The translations under genes were made by a program, and so were the position numbers. From Terribacillus halophilus (GTDB lineage: Bacteria; Bacillota; Bacilli; Bacillales; Amphibacillaceae), in NCBI RefSeq assembly GCF_900162685.1, contig NZ_LT727827.1, positions 225,272-289,271 on the forward strand: a stretch of DNA of 64,000 nucleotides, given 5' to 3'. The notes below the pieces were generated by a model. It saw nothing but the letters and a program-made list of their open reading frames with translations, was not told the DNA's origin and did not search any database. Below are positions 54,696 through 63,929 of this stretch, in pieces. Position 1 is the stretch's first letter. Every line of letters starts with the position of its first letter.

Positions 54696-55376
54696 TTAGT
54701 TCGCCTCTTTCAGTGCTTTTACTAACTCTTCTCCCATTAGTTTAGACGAAAATGGATCACGGCTTGTAACAATCTGCTTGTCAGCCCAAACAGCATGAGC
54801 TGGTTTATCCAAATCTCCTTTTTCATAATCAGCGACCTTCGTCATTTCCTGCTCCAAGCTGAATGGCAGAATATCCAATAAGCCCTCTGGTTCTATTTCA
54901 TCTGGATACCCTGTCACTTCTTTGCCTGCTATAATACTGGATCCATCCGGCCGTATCGTCCAAATCAGTGGTGCCGGTCCATGACACTCGGCCGCGACAA
55001 TTCCGCCATTGTCATAGATAGTATTGATAATCCGGTGCAAATCTTCATTCTTAGCTAGATCATACATCGCGCCATGACCGCCTACTATTAAAACAACATC
55101 GTATTCCTTCGGGTCTGCATCTGCTAGCTTTTGCGTCTCATCCGCTCGTCCAGTTTCATACAATGCCTTAAACGTTTCCTCTGGATCATACTCTGGTAAG
55201 AAGCTTGTCTGATCAACCACAGGTTTTCCGCCTAATGGAGAAGCCAGATCCACCTGATGTCCCGCTTCTTCCAAAGCATGAAGAGGTGCAAACAGTTCCT
55301 CCCCCCACCAGCCTGTTTCGTAATTATTTGCTTCGTCTTTATATCCGCTTGATAAAACTGCTAAGATTTTCGCCAT
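54696..55376 (-). CDS. DJ-1/PfpI family Hsp31-like glyoxalase III/chaperone
   Basis: 226 residues from ATG 55376 (AGGAGG eight bases upstream; 16-residue longer frame rejected). Hsp31-like: E130-C131-H132 in VAAECHGPAP, plus VVLIVGGHGAMYDL. Relatives convert methylglyoxal to lactate without glutathione and act as chaperones. First gene of an operon with an SDR; the pair may handle reactive carbonyls. Confidence 0.85.
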   Translation of the reverse strand: MAKILAVLSSGYKDEANNYETGWWGEELFAPLHALEEAGHQVDLASPLGGKPVVDQTSFLPEYDPEETFKALYETGRADETQKLADADPKEYDVVLIVGGHGAMYDLAKNEDLHRIINTIYDNGGIVAAECHGPAPLIWTIRPDGSSIIAGKEVTGYPDEIEPEGLLDILPFSLEQEMTKVADYEKGDLDKPAHAVWADKQIVTSRDPFSSKLMGEELVKALKEAN

Positions 55377-55612
55377 TTCATATTCCTCCTTATTTCTGAT
55401 GATGGGCTTTACCCGATTTCCCATAGAAAATGACTATATAGGCCATACTTTTTTAGAAAAACCTTTTTTATTGTTTGATATAGTTAGGCAGCTAATACAT
55501 GAAATTCTCTCTGCAACATATTAAGTTTTCCTCCATTCAAGACATTTCACTGCACCCCGAACGCAAAGTCACAAACCCACATATCCTACAAGGAACACAG
55601 GGGGTATGTTTT

Positions 55613-56104
55613 ATGACCAACTTTTATTCCTTCCAGGGAACTGTTACGACAATTCGTGACTTTCCTCAGAATGGCGAGGGCTGCTATAAGTTTATAACAT
55701 TAGAAAACAATGCCGGCGCAGTTGTCAATTTCATCGCATCTCCTTCTACTTACTTTGTGGACCATAGTATGCTAGCTGTCGGCGATGTCGTAACTGGCTA
55801 CTATAATGGCGATGCACCGGCAATTCTTATCTACCCACCCCAATACGTAGCGCTTGTTATGGTGAAAGAAAACAGAAATCAGAATGTGAAGGTAAGTTAT
55901 TTTAATGAGCAGCTTGTAAGTAATGACGGGCAGCTGCAACTGAACCTTTCCCCGTATACGCCTTTGCTGCTTACAAACGGGCAAGCGTTTACGAGTAACC
56001 TAGCCAATAGGGACCTTATCGTGGTGTATGGACCTGCGACAAAGAGTATCCCAGCTCAGACTGTACCTTACAAAATAATCGTTTTGTGTTTGCAGCAGCA
56101 TTAG
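55613..56104 (+). CDS. Conserved uncharacterised protein of Firmicutes (163 aa)
   Basis: Start ATG 55613 (MTNFYSFQG) after GGGGGT; the frame from 55499 adds 38 unrelated residues. Beta-rich soluble protein: FYSFQGTVTTIRDF, YFVDHSMLAVGDVVTGYYNGDAPA, PPQYVALVMVKE and a C-terminal LIVVYGPATKSIPAQTVP. The first half looks like an OB-like barrel. I recall similar uncharacterised proteins in Bacillus and Clostridium; no function is known to me. Own terminator. Confidence 0.7.
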   Translation: MTNFYSFQGTVTTIRDFPQNGEGCYKFITLENNAGAVVNFIASPSTYFVDHSMLAVGDVVTGYYNGDAPAILIYPPQYVALVMVKENRNQNVKVSYFNEQLVSNDGQLQLNLSPYTPLLLTNGQAFTSNLANRDLIVVYGPATKSIPAQTVPYKIIVLCLQQH

Positions 56105-56107
56105 AAT

Positions 56108-56140
56108 TAAAAAAGGCGCACCGTAATGGTGTGCCTTTAA
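56108..56140. terminator. Bidirectional terminator
   Basis: AAAGGCgCACC / GGTGtGCCTTT stem, A-run before, TTTAAAC after; between convergent genes. Confidence 0.85.
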
Positions 56141-56152
56141 ACAATGTATCTA

Positions 56153-56329
56153 TTAATTGGAATTGGATTCTTCTTCTTCCTCTGTACCTTCATCTGTTTC
56201 ACCTGCATCATCTTGATCTTCTTGCTCTTCGATTTGTTCATCATCAGCTGGTTCTTCATCGTCATTACCGCAAGCCGCCAACGCTAACACTGATACTAAT
56301 CCCACAGCCAGCATCCATTTTTTAAGCAA
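56153..56329 (-). CDS. Small acidic lipoprotein (58 aa)
   Basis: TTG start at 56329, five bases after GGAGAGG. Signal peptide with lipobox LAAC (about residues 16-19), then 36 residues made almost only of Asp, Glu, Gln and Ser/Asn. Low-complexity anionic surface tail, perhaps cation-binding; no known function. A damaged copy of bases 56138-56191 reappears at the right end of the window. Confidence 0.7.
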   Translation of the reverse strand: MLKKWMLAVGLVSVLALAACGNDDEEPADDEQIEEQEDQDDAGETDEGTEEEEESNSN

Positions 56330-56501
56330 AGAAAACCTCTCCTTTTTGATAAACAAAATAAGATACGTAAGTAAGATACCAAACTGTTGTTAAGGAGTGG
56401 TCAAGCTATCGTAAATAAGTGTTAAGCTTAGCGATAATCGGCTGTTATATTTAATAGAAACTTTTTGCATAAATTAAAGGAGATTTTCTTATGCAGTGAA
56501 A

Positions 56502-56737
56502 TCAACATTCTTCTTCCTGCTGCACCTTGTTTGCTCTTCTCCTTAAATGAATAATAATAAAACCAATTCCCATCACCAGCGCTAATAGCGGCCACCACAA
56601 AATATTGCCGGTATATGCACTGTGACTTCCGCCCGCGTCAGAAACGATTTCATGCGGAGAAATGAGAGATAAGACTTGAATAACAAAGAACATCACAAAT
56701 GAAGCTAAAGCGATAAAACACCTGATAATAAGTACAT
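56502..56737 (-). pseudogene. Small two-TM membrane protein gene with apparent one-base deletion
   Basis: An ATG at 56737 with AGGGGA about eight bases upstream opens MYLLSGVL, then hits TAG within ten codons. Adding one T in the T4 run (plus-strand A4, 56715-56718) joins it to the longer frame (IALASFVMFFVIQVLSL ... IHLRRRANK) to give a 78-residue protein with two TM helices and a basic tail. The remaining intact frame from 56696 has no ribosome site. Sequence error or real decay. Confidence 0.55.
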
Positions 56738-56892
56738 CTTCGCCATCCCCTGCCTATAGGTAGTTATATTTCTATCTTAGCTTTCATTTGCAGTATTTGG
56801 TAGATAATTCTAATGCTTGCAACCAAATAGAACTCTCCATATGTTAAAATATTCTAAAATAAGAAATAAAATAATAGTTTAGGAGCTTAGCC

Positions 56893-57690
56893 ATGTCTGA
56901 ACAAGATACCATTCAAAACACCAGCACTCCGCAAACGCGCAGTTCCATAGCAAACGATCTGCGAAATCTAGGTTTAACAGAAGGAATGACCGTCTTAGTC
57001 CACAGCTCTATGAGCACATTGGGTTGGGTTTGCGGCGGTCCAGTAGCTGTCATACAAGCACTGCAAGATGTCTTAACACCGAGCGGGACACTAATTATGC
57101 CTGCTCATAGCGCCAACGTATCGGACCCTGCAGAGTGGGGAAACCCGCCAGTGCCAGAAGCATGGTGGGAAACAATCCGAGAAGAAATGCCAGCATTTGA
57201 CCCTCAAATAACGCCTGCCTTCTTTATGGGAAAAATTGTTGATACGTTTCTAACCTTCCCAGATGTGAAGCGTAGCTATCATCCTGTTTCCTCCTTCGCA
57301 GCCTGGGGGAAGCATCAAGACCAAATCATAGGCACTCATTCTTTAGATAATAGCCTTGGCGAAGACTCTCCCTTGGCCCGCATCTATGACTTACATGGAC
57401 ACGTTCTGCTGCTCGGAATCGGTTATGACAACAATACCTCCATGCATCTTGGGGAGTATAGAGCTGGACATATGCCAGTTATTACGAAGAGCAGTCCCGT
57501 ATTTGAAAATGGGAAGAAGGTTTGGAGGACATTTTCTGATTTAGAGTTTGATGAAGAACGCTTTCCCGCTATCGGAGAAGCATTCGAGAAAGAACATCAT
57601 GTAAGCCTTGGTAAGATTGGAGATGCAGAGGCGAGACTGATGTCTCAGCCAGCTATTGTTGATTATACAGCTAGTTATCTTCAAGGATAG
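56893..57690 (+). CDS. AAC(3) family aminoglycoside N3-acetyltransferase-like protein (YokD-like)
   Basis: 265 residues of the Antibiotic_NAT family: LVHSSMSTLGWVCGGPVAVIQAL, GTLIMPAHSANVSDPAEW, RSYHPVSSFAAWGKH and LLLGIGYDNNTSMHLGEYRAG carry the conserved active-site His/Asp positions. Transfers acetyl from acetyl-CoA to an amine. Chromosomal YokD-like members often do not give resistance; no mobile element is near. ATG after AGGAGCTTAGCC. Confidence 0.82.
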   Translation: MSEQDTIQNTSTPQTRSSIANDLRNLGLTEGMTVLVHSSMSTLGWVCGGPVAVIQALQDVLTPSGTLIMPAHSANVSDPAEWGNPPVPEAWWETIREEMPAFDPQITPAFFMGKIVDTFLTFPDVKRSYHPVSSFAAWGKHQDQIIGTHSLDNSLGEDSPLARIYDLHGHVLLLGIGYDNNTSMHLGEYRAGHMPVITKSSPVFENGKKVWRTFSDLEFDEERFPAIGEAFEKEHHVSLGKIGDAEARLMSQPAIVDYTASYLQG

Positions 57691-57723
57691 ATGTTTCTTA
57701 ATATAGTTTTTTACTTAAACGAA

Positions 57724-57763
57724 GCGCGGGTGACCAAGTGATAATGGTCACCCGCTTTTTTCT
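57724..57763 (+). terminator. Terminator after the AAC(3) gene
   Basis: GCGGGTGACC / GGTCACCCGC perfect stem with a ten-base loop and T6. Confidence 0.92.
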
Positions 57764-57920
57764 TCCTTCATTGCCTAAAAGATAAAATAGCATGCTTCAC
57801 TTTAAAAAGGTTTGAAGATGCCGATATAAAGAAGTGCATGTTATTACAAATTCTGGAGCTTGCATAACTTAATATAAGCAAAATGCTTCAGATAGATACT
57901 TTTAGGAAGAAAGGAATGGC

Positions 57921-59609
57921 ATGGTGAAAATTAAAACAAAACTCTTAGGGATTATCTCCATATTGATATTTTCATTAGTGTTAATTGGAGGTTCCTCTCT
58001 TTATATCAATTCTTCTATGGTCGAGAAGAATGAAATCTTGAAGGATAAAATGGAATTTCAGAATCAAATCAAGCATGTACAATACCGATTAGCCGGCTTG
58101 TCCAATGATGAGAGAGGTTTTATCGTCACTGGTGATAGTCAATTTGCTGATGGAATGCAAGAAAAAAGTGACGACATCTTTTCTACTTTGGACCAATTAG
58201 AAACACTAATCCACAATCAAGCGTATAGACAAAATGTAGATGATATCCGAGCGAATTTCACAGCTTTCTGGGGCATGAATCAGGAAGTTATTTCTCAATA
58301 TACTTCCAATTCAGAGGAAGCTGAAGCACTTCACTTCGGCGAGGAAAGAACCTTACGGAAGGAAGTATTAGATCCATCCGTCAATGACTTAGTCGATCAG
58401 TTGAATGAGGATGTAACAGACCTTAAAAATGATATTCATAGCTACGGATCGGTTAGTAAGTGGTTCATCACAGCTGTGACAATCATTTCAATTGTACTAG
58501 GAATTGTTTTAAGTCTGCTCCTGCTAAGATCAATCTTAGTACCGCTTAGAAGCTTGAATCAACAGCTTGAAGAGATAGCTCAGGGAGATGCTGACCTCAC
58601 GCAAACTGTAGAAGTCAAAAGTAAAGACGAATTTGGCCAGCTTGCTGCTTCGTTTAATGCATTTGTTGACTCTCTTGCAAGTATTGTAAAGCAAATAAGC
58701 AGCTCATCTCAGCAAGTGGCAGCTTCTTCAGAAGAATTATCAGCAAGTGCCGAGCAGTCCAGAGCAACTTCTGATCAAATTTCGCACTCTATGAAGGAAA
58801 TTGCTGCAACGAGTACAAACCAAAGTACGATGACCGAGAAAAGCAATGCATCAATCACGGAAATATTAGCGAGTCTCTCCAGTGTGGCGGAAAATACCAA
58901 TAGCATTGCGGAAAGTTCATCTCTTATGAAAGACAAAGCAGAGATAGGTGCCGCGTCGATACATACAACATCGGAACAAATGACTATAATTGACCAGTCC
59001 GTTCGAGAAGCTGGCAATGGATTAGCATCATTAATGAAAGGTACAACGGAGATAAGTCACATCTCCTCCTTTATCACAGATATCTCGGAACAAACGAACC
59101 TCCTTGCATTAAATGCTGCCATAGAAGCCGCACGAGCAGGAGAACATGGAAAAGGCTTCGCCGTTGTAGCAGAAGAAGTTCGCAAGCTTGCTGATGAAAC
59201 AAATACATCAGCCGGCCATATTAAGCAACTCGTTTCCACAATCGAAGCAGACTCAAAAGATACCGAACATAATATCAATAACGTACAGCAAAACGTAGCT
59301 TCAGGAATGAATCTAACGCTTGAAACTAAACAGCAATTTGACGAAATAGTAAGCTACGTAGAACAAGTAACCTCTCAAATTCAAGAAGTTGCAGCTGCCA
59401 CACAACAACTAACGGCAGGCGTTGACGTTATTCAGCATACGATTTCAACTCTAGACACAGGAACGAAGGAAACAGCAAACAGATCCGGCGCAGCCGCAGT
59501 AGCAACAGCGGAACAGTTAGGGTCAATGGAGGAAATTTCAAGTGCTGCTGTTTCACTTTCGCATTTGGCGGAAGAATTGCAGATGGTGGTTGGTCGGTTT
59601 AAGTATTAG
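57921..59609 (+). CDS. Methyl-accepting chemotaxis protein with CHASE3-like sensor
   Basis: 562 residues: TM1 (about 9-29), extracytoplasmic four-helix CHASE3-like domain (about 35-180; [19 protein letters not shown]), TM2 (about 182-203), HAMP (about 204-256) and an MCP signalling domain with the hairpin tip [21 protein letters not shown] (about 390-410). Relays ligand sensing to CheA/CheW, which are not in this window. Tandem ATG-GTG at 57921/57924 after AAAGGAATGGC. Monocistronic. Confidence 0.93.
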   Translation: MVKIKTKLLGIISILIFSLVLIGGSSLYINSSMVEKNEILKDKMEFQNQIKHVQYRLAGLSNDERGFIVTGDSQFADGMQEKSDDIFSTLDQLETLIHNQAYRQNVDDIRANFTAFWGMNQEVISQYTSNSEEAEALHFGEERTLRKEVLDPSVNDLVDQLNEDVTDLKNDIHSYGSVSKWFITAVTIISIVLGIVLSLLLLRSILVPLRSLNQQLEEIAQGDADLTQTVEVKSKDEFGQLAASFNAFVDSLASIVKQISSSSQQVAASSEELSASAEQSRATSDQISHSMKEIAATSTNQSTMTEKSNASITEILASLSSVAENTNSIAESSSLMKDKAEIGAASIHTTSEQMTIIDQSVREAGNGLASLMKGTTEISHISSFITDISEQTNLLALNAAIEAARAGEHGKGFAVVAEEVRKLADETNTSAGHIKQLVSTIEADSKDTEHNINNVQQNVASGMNLTLETKQQFDEIVSYVEQVTSQIQEVAAATQQLTAGVDVIQHTISTLDTGTKETANRSGAAAVATAEQLGSMEEISSAAVSLSHLAEELQMVVGRFKY

Positions 59610-59631
59610 AAAAACAATTTCATGTTAATCA

Positions 59632-59676
59632 AAAGAGTAGGTCCCAAAAGATATATGTGGGACCTACTCTTATTCT
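59632..59676 (+). terminator. Terminator after the MCP gene
   Basis: AGAGTAGGTCCC / GGGACCTACTCT perfect stem with a 13-base loop and T-rich tail. Confidence 0.9.
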
Positions 59677-59802
59677 ATTAGCTGTATTCATTCGTTATTA
59701 TCGACCTTTCTTGATTCGTCCCCGTTTCCATACACATCTGAACTACACTTCACCAAATTTCAGTTTTTGCAAATCAAAATACTTCATATTTTCCCCTCAT
59801 TA

Positions 59803-59820
59803 AAAGTGAGTAATCACTTT
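59803..59820. promoter_or_regulatory. Candidate TetR operator upstream of the YhgE-like gene
   Basis: AAAGTGA-GTAA-TCACTTT, a perfect 7+7 inverted repeat 120 bases before the transporter start. The TetR gene downstream of the transporter is the likely binder. The rest of 59677-59940 shows nothing else I can name. Confidence 0.6.
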
Positions 59821-59940
59821 ACTTCTTATAAGGGTGTCCCTTATACTGACTTTGGAACATACAAAGATTTACATGTGCTTCGCAAGGAAAGCCCTCTTTC
59901 CATCCAATTAAATTAAAATATTTTTTCTTAAGGAGGATTA

Positions 59941-61350
59941 ATGATGAACAATGAATGGAAATCTCTAATTAAAAGCAGGAAAACTCTAGTCGGTCTGATT
60001 GTAGTACTTTTTATTCCGGTTCTGTATTGCGGTACATTTCTTTGGGCATTTTGGGATCCATATGATGCAACTGATGAAATTCGTGTTGCTGTTGTCAATC
60101 AAGATGAGGCCGTGGATTATAATGGTACTTCCATTAATTTCGGTGAAAGAATTGTTGAACAACTAGAGAATAACGAAAGTTTTGGTTGGGAGTTTGTTTC
60201 TAAAGAAGAAGCCATGGAAGGTTTAGAAGATCAAGCGTATTTTATGATGGTGGAAATTCCAAAGGATTTCTCCGAGAATTCTACTACAGCTTTGCGTTCC
60301 AATCCTGCACAGCCAACGCTCCACTATACACCACATGAAAGTCGTAATTTCTTGGTCACAATGATTGAGAAAAGCGGAATAGAAAATCTTCAGCAAAACG
60401 TATCTAACACATTAACTTCTACTTACCTTCAAACACTAGCAGAAACAATGAAGCAAACTAGTGAAGGATTGTTAACAGCAGGTGAATCAACAACCAATTT
60501 AGCAGAGTCTGTGTCAGTAATGAAAAATAATGTTGATAACGTCATACAAAGTCATCCTAACCTAACGGCATACCAAAAAAATCAATCCATCTCATCTTTT
60601 AACTCACTCAATGAAGGAGCAAACAATCTAGCCACCCGCTTAACAGATGGGACGAAACAGCTTCAAGACGTAAACCTCACCCAGGAAAATATAGACATGA
60701 TCGCCAATCCAGTAAAAATTAATACTGATAAATTTACAAGTGTCCCTAACTATGGGCATGGATTTGCGCCGTTTACATTGTCGCTCGGTCTTTTTATCGG
60801 CGCAATGCTTATTTCGATTGTCTTTCCTGTTCGCGATACTGCCTTCACGCCTTCTTCTCCGTTTAGCTGGTTTATAAGTAAATTCAGTATTATTGGATTA
60901 GCAGCTATTATTCAGGCATTAATTGCATGTGTTTTTCTATTAGGAATTCTTGATTTGCAGGTTGGCAATACAGGCTACTTTCTTCTGTTTACGTTGTTTA
61001 CTAGTTTAGCTTTTATTACCCTAATCCAACTGATTGTATCCGTTTTAGGAGAAAAGGGACGTTTCTTAATTATTCTGTTGTTAATATTACAAATTACGAG
61101 CAGTGGCGGAACGTTTCCGGTTGAGATGATACCTACTATCTTGCAAGAAGTAAGCACGTATCTTCCTATGACCTACTCTGTATCGGGATTCAGAACGCTT
61201 GTATCAAACAGTAACCATGAGCTCATGTGGCAAAATATTGGATTTTTAACTATCTTTGCTGTCATTTCCATTATAGGAACACTATGCTATTTAACAGTCA
61301 AACACCGAAAGATAGATAAAGAAGCACGTATAAATGAGAATCCTATGTAG
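59941..61350 (+). CDS. YhgE/Pip-type ABC-2 family membrane protein
   Basis: 469 residues: N-terminal TM (about 15-37, LVGLIVVLFIPVLYCGTFLWAFWDPY, the YhgE signature), a long extracytoplasmic region with coiled-coil tendencies (about 40-275), and five C-terminal TM helices of the ABC-2 permease type (about 280-455). It is shorter than full YhgE/Pip (about 700). Relatives include the phage infection protein and ESX-linked EsaA. ATG pair follows GGAGG. Next gene is a TetR, as is common for YhgE efflux-like units. Confidence 0.85.
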   Translation: MMNNEWKSLIKSRKTLVGLIVVLFIPVLYCGTFLWAFWDPYDATDEIRVAVVNQDEAVDYNGTSINFGERIVEQLENNESFGWEFVSKEEAMEGLEDQAYFMMVEIPKDFSENSTTALRSNPAQPTLHYTPHESRNFLVTMIEKSGIENLQQNVSNTLTSTYLQTLAETMKQTSEGLLTAGESTTNLAESVSVMKNNVDNVIQSHPNLTAYQKNQSISSFNSLNEGANNLATRLTDGTKQLQDVNLTQENIDMIANPVKINTDKFTSVPNYGHGFAPFTLSLGLFIGAMLISIVFPVRDTAFTPSSPFSWFISKFSIIGLAAIIQALIACVFLLGILDLQVGNTGYFLLFTLFTSLAFITLIQLIVSVLGEKGRFLIILLLILQITSSGGTFPVEMIPTILQEVSTYLPMTYSVSGFRTLVSNSNHELMWQNIGFLTIFAVISIIGTLCYLTVKHRKIDKEARINENPM

Positions 61351-61409
61351 ACTTAAACTTACGTGATGATGCAGTTGTAGAATGTACTATGATAAAATTA
61401 GTAAGTCTA

Positions 61410-61453
61410 GTTTCCATGCATGACACTTGCGTATTGCATGGATTTCTTTTTTA
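61410..61453 (+). terminator. Possible terminator between the YhgE-like and TetR genes
   Basis: TCCATGCA / TGCATGGA stem with a 14-base loop followed by TTTCTTTTTT. Would separate the transporter from the TetR gene, at least partly. Confidence 0.65.
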
Positions 61454-61483
61454 AAAATACTCCATGAGTTGGGTGAATAGGTA

Positions 61484-62137
61484 ATGGAACAAAAACTAGT
61501 TGATAAAATTAAAATGATAAATGAAGAACAACTTAAAATGACAAAAAAGCAAAGCAGAATAATTGAAGTCGCTATCGAAGAATTTGCTCAAAACGGTTTT
61601 GCTTCCACATCTACAAGTCAAATTGCAACAAAAGCTGGTGTAGCTGAAGGAACCATTTTTAAGCATTACAAAAATAAAAAGAACTTATTGCTCTCCATTG
61701 TTACACCTACCATGACAAAATTGGTAGCACCCTTTGTTATGAATGGGTTTGATATCGTTTTTGATCAAGAGTATAACTCTTTTGGTGATTTTCTTAGAGA
61801 TATCTTAAAAAATCGGTTCGAGTTTATGAAGGATAACTTATCGATACTGAAAATTTTTATGCAGGAGATTTCTTTTCATCCTGAACTTCAGGAAAGTTAC
61901 AAAGAATATATCGCGCAGCCGCTATTCAAACGCTTAGAAGATACTATCACTCATTTTCAAGAGAAAGGCGAGATCAAAGAGTTGCCTGTACCTACTGTCA
62001 TTCGATTCACAGCTTCTACTATCATGGGTCTCTTGTTCAGCAGGCATATTGTCTCTACCGATGCAAGCTGGGACGAGAATAGTGAAATTGAAATGACTGT
62101 TAATCTTATTGTGAATGGGCTTTCGCCCGGATCATAA
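61484..62137 (+). CDS. TetR/AcrR family transcriptional regulator
   Basis: 217 residues: HTH at about 25-70 (EEFAQNGFASTSTSQIATKAGVAEGTIFKHYKNKKNLL) and an all-alpha ligand domain. Located 133 bases after the YhgE-like gene on the same strand; the inverted repeat at 59803 is its probable operator. Ligand unknown. No strong ribosome site is seen (GAGTTGGGTGAATAGGTA upstream). Confidence 0.85.
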   Translation: MEQKLVDKIKMINEEQLKMTKKQSRIIEVAIEEFAQNGFASTSTSQIATKAGVAEGTIFKHYKNKKNLLLSIVTPTMTKLVAPFVMNGFDIVFDQEYNSFGDFLRDILKNRFEFMKDNLSILKIFMQEISFHPELQESYKEYIAQPLFKRLEDTITHFQEKGEIKELPVPTVIRFTASTIMGLLFSRHIVSTDASWDENSEIEMTVNLIVNGLSPGS

Positions 62138-62160
62138 TAAGATTCTCTCTCTGTTTATAC

Positions 62161-62203
62161 GGAAAAAGCGTCAAACCCTAGGTGCTGACGCTTTTCCTGC
62201 TTC
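62161..62203. terminator. Bidirectional terminator
   Basis: GGAAAAAGCGTCA / TGACGCTTTTCC stem with a 12-base loop between the convergent TetR gene and the small gene at 62212. Confidence 0.85.
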
Positions 62204-62211
62204 CTGTATAA

Positions 62212-62397
62212 TCACGGACGCTCTAGTGCCTTATAATCCTCCATATACTTACCGCTATTCGCTACAAAAGAATGATACAGTGCTTTAACAGCAAAATCTT
62301 TTTCTAAGTCCATTTCAGCTTTGAGCCTTTTTAATTCTTGACGTAATTCGCTGTTTTGGTCAATTAATTTCGTCATGATTGTTTTATTGTATTTCAT
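62212..62397 (-). CDS. Small coiled-coil protein (61 aa)
   Basis: 61 residues, basic/acidic, with a heptad-like helix (LIDQNSELRQELKRLKAEMDLEKD, about 11-34). No membrane segment or known motif. ATG after AAGGATGTG. Twelve bases downstream of the rRNA methyltransferase gene, so probably co-transcribed. Function unknown. Confidence 0.6.
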   Translation of the reverse strand: MKYNKTIMTKLIDQNSELRQELKRLKAEMDLEKDFAVKALYHSFVANSGKYMEDYKALERP

Positions 62398-62409
62398 GTA
62401 GACACATCC

Positions 62410-63606
62410 TTACTTCATTACTTTTATAAATACGACTTTTAAATAGTTAAATTCGGGGTAATTGTTTGGTACGGTAAAATCTTCTGGCAGCTGGTGTTCT
62501 TCTAAGATTTTGTAGCGTGTATTCGTTTCGGTAAATGCTTTATCAATAAATGTTTTAAACTTCTTCATGTTGAAGCTTGCGTTATTTGTCGATGCAATAA
62601 TTACACCATCATCACTTGTTATCTTCAAAGTGTCTTGAAGCAGCTTCGGATAGTCCTTGGCTGTGCTAAATGTTATTTTCTTTGTCCGTGCAAAGCTTGG
62701 CGGATCCAATACGACAACATCAAACTTCAAATCATGTCGAGCCGCATATCGGAAGTAATCAAATACATCCATCACTTTAATATCCTGCGCTTCATAATCA
62801 ATTTCATTTACGGCAAATTGCTCGATTGTTTTTGGCAGGCTTCGTTTTGCTACGTCCACGCTTGTTGTCTTCACAGCACCACCAAGAGCAGCTGCTACGG
62901 AAAACGCACCTGTATAAGAAAAGGTATTCAGGACCGTTTTTCCATCTGAATATTGGTCACGTAATGCCTTCCGCACATTACGCTGATCTAAGAAGATGCC
63001 TGTCATGGCTCCATCATTTAAATCAACCGCATATTTCATCCCGTTTTCAAAGACGATTAAAGGAAACTCTCCCTTTTCACCAGACACGTAATCATCTTGT
63101 TCCACGTATTGGCCATTCGTATTAAATCGTAATTTCTCGTACAACCCACGAACGCTTACCACTTCGTTCAACGCTTGATAGATAGCTTCCCGAAACGAAT
63201 GAATGCCTTCACTGTACCAATTCACTACGTAAAAGCCGTCATAGTAATCAATGATTAAACCGCCGATACCGTCACCTTCCCCATTAAATACACGGAAAGC
63301 AGTCGTATCCTTCGTTTCGTATAAATTCTTCCGTCTAGCAACAGCAGCACTAAGTTTCTTAACAAAAAACGTCGTATCAATTTTTTCCTGTTCTTTACGC
63401 GTTAAAACCCAGCCTATCCCTTTATTTTGCAACCCATAATATGCTGTTGCAAGATATCTGCCGCTGGAGTCAACTAAGCGTAAAATACTTCCTTCATCCA
63501 TTGTGACTCCTGAGGTTTCAACCGCTTCCTTAGCGAGTAACGGATAGCCATTTGTTATATTTTTAACCGACTTCGGTTTTACTTTTACTTCTACTAACTG
63601 TCTCAT
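62410..63606 (-). CDS. Class I SAM-dependent rRNA methyltransferase (RlmI-like, PUA domain)
   Basis: 398 residues from ATG 63606 (AAGGGTGA four bases upstream; 27-residue longer frame rejected). N-terminal PUA domain (about 1-75), a central RlmI-type insert (FNGEGDGIGGLIIDYYDGFYVV), then the Rossmann methyltransferase: DQRNVRKAL, VLNTFSYTGAFSVAAALGGA (SAM loop) and DVVVLDPPSFAR (catalytic DPPSF). Family members methylate C5 of a 23S rRNA cytosine (m5C1962 in E. coli). Confidence 0.9.
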   Translation of the reverse strand: MRQLVEVKVKPKSVKNITNGYPLLAKEAVETSGVTMDEGSILRLVDSSGRYLATAYYGLQNKGIGWVLTRKEQEKIDTTFFVKKLSAAVARRKNLYETKDTTAFRVFNGEGDGIGGLIIDYYDGFYVVNWYSEGIHSFREAIYQALNEVVSVRGLYEKLRFNTNGQYVEQDDYVSGEKGEFPLIVFENGMKYAVDLNDGAMTGIFLDQRNVRKALRDQYSDGKTVLNTFSYTGAFSVAAALGGAVKTTSVDVAKRSLPKTIEQFAVNEIDYEAQDIKVMDVFDYFRYAARHDLKFDVVVLDPPSFARTKKITFSTAKDYPKLLQDTLKITSDDGVIIASTNNASFNMKKFKTFIDKAFTETNTRYKILEEHQLPEDFTVPNNYPEFNYLKVVFIKVMK

Positions 63607-63708
63607 ACTGTCACCCTTACTTTTCTGGTTTATATTAATTATGCCATTGTTTAATAAAATTAGCGAAATTCCTGTTAAAACAAACACGACTCAACCTATC
63701 AAGAAAGG

Positions 63709-63752
63709 AAAAAGGCTTCTCAAAAGTCTAATTGACTGATGAAAAGCCTTTT
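63709..63752 (-). terminator. Terminator of the LPxTG gene
   Basis: AAAAGGCTTtTCA / TGAgAAGCCTTT stem on the minus strand with T-run; lies just beyond the LPxTG protein stop. Confidence 0.7.
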
Positions 63753-63786
63753 GGCTCTGTTAATTATCTATTGATTTACTTACCAA

Positions 63787-63929
63787 TTATGCTTTTCTTC
63801 TTCTAATAAAGAAGAAAATCGTTCCACTTACAAGAAGAATCAATCCAGCTAACAAGTACTGATAGGTATTAGTGGCGGTGTTTGGGAGGTTTTTTTCGTC
63901 TCCTGCTTCCGATTGTTGCTGTGTTTTTT
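63787..63929 (-). CDS. LPxTG cell-wall-anchored protein, C-terminal fragment
   Basis: The minus strand encodes a sorting signal ending at TAA 63787: Gln/Glu-rich tail, LPNTATNT (sortase motif LPNTA), a hydrophobic helix of about 20 residues (YLLAGLILLVSGTIFFF) and RRRKA. Sortase A would link the threonine to peptidoglycan. The N-terminal part is beyond the window; the sequence right of about 63928 is probably not genuine continuation. Confidence 0.75.

Noticed and set aside
56893..57690. AAC(3) as an acquired antibiotic-resistance gene
   Set aside because: No transposon, integron or plasmid feature adjoins it and chromosomal YokD-like proteins are ordinary in Bacillaceae.
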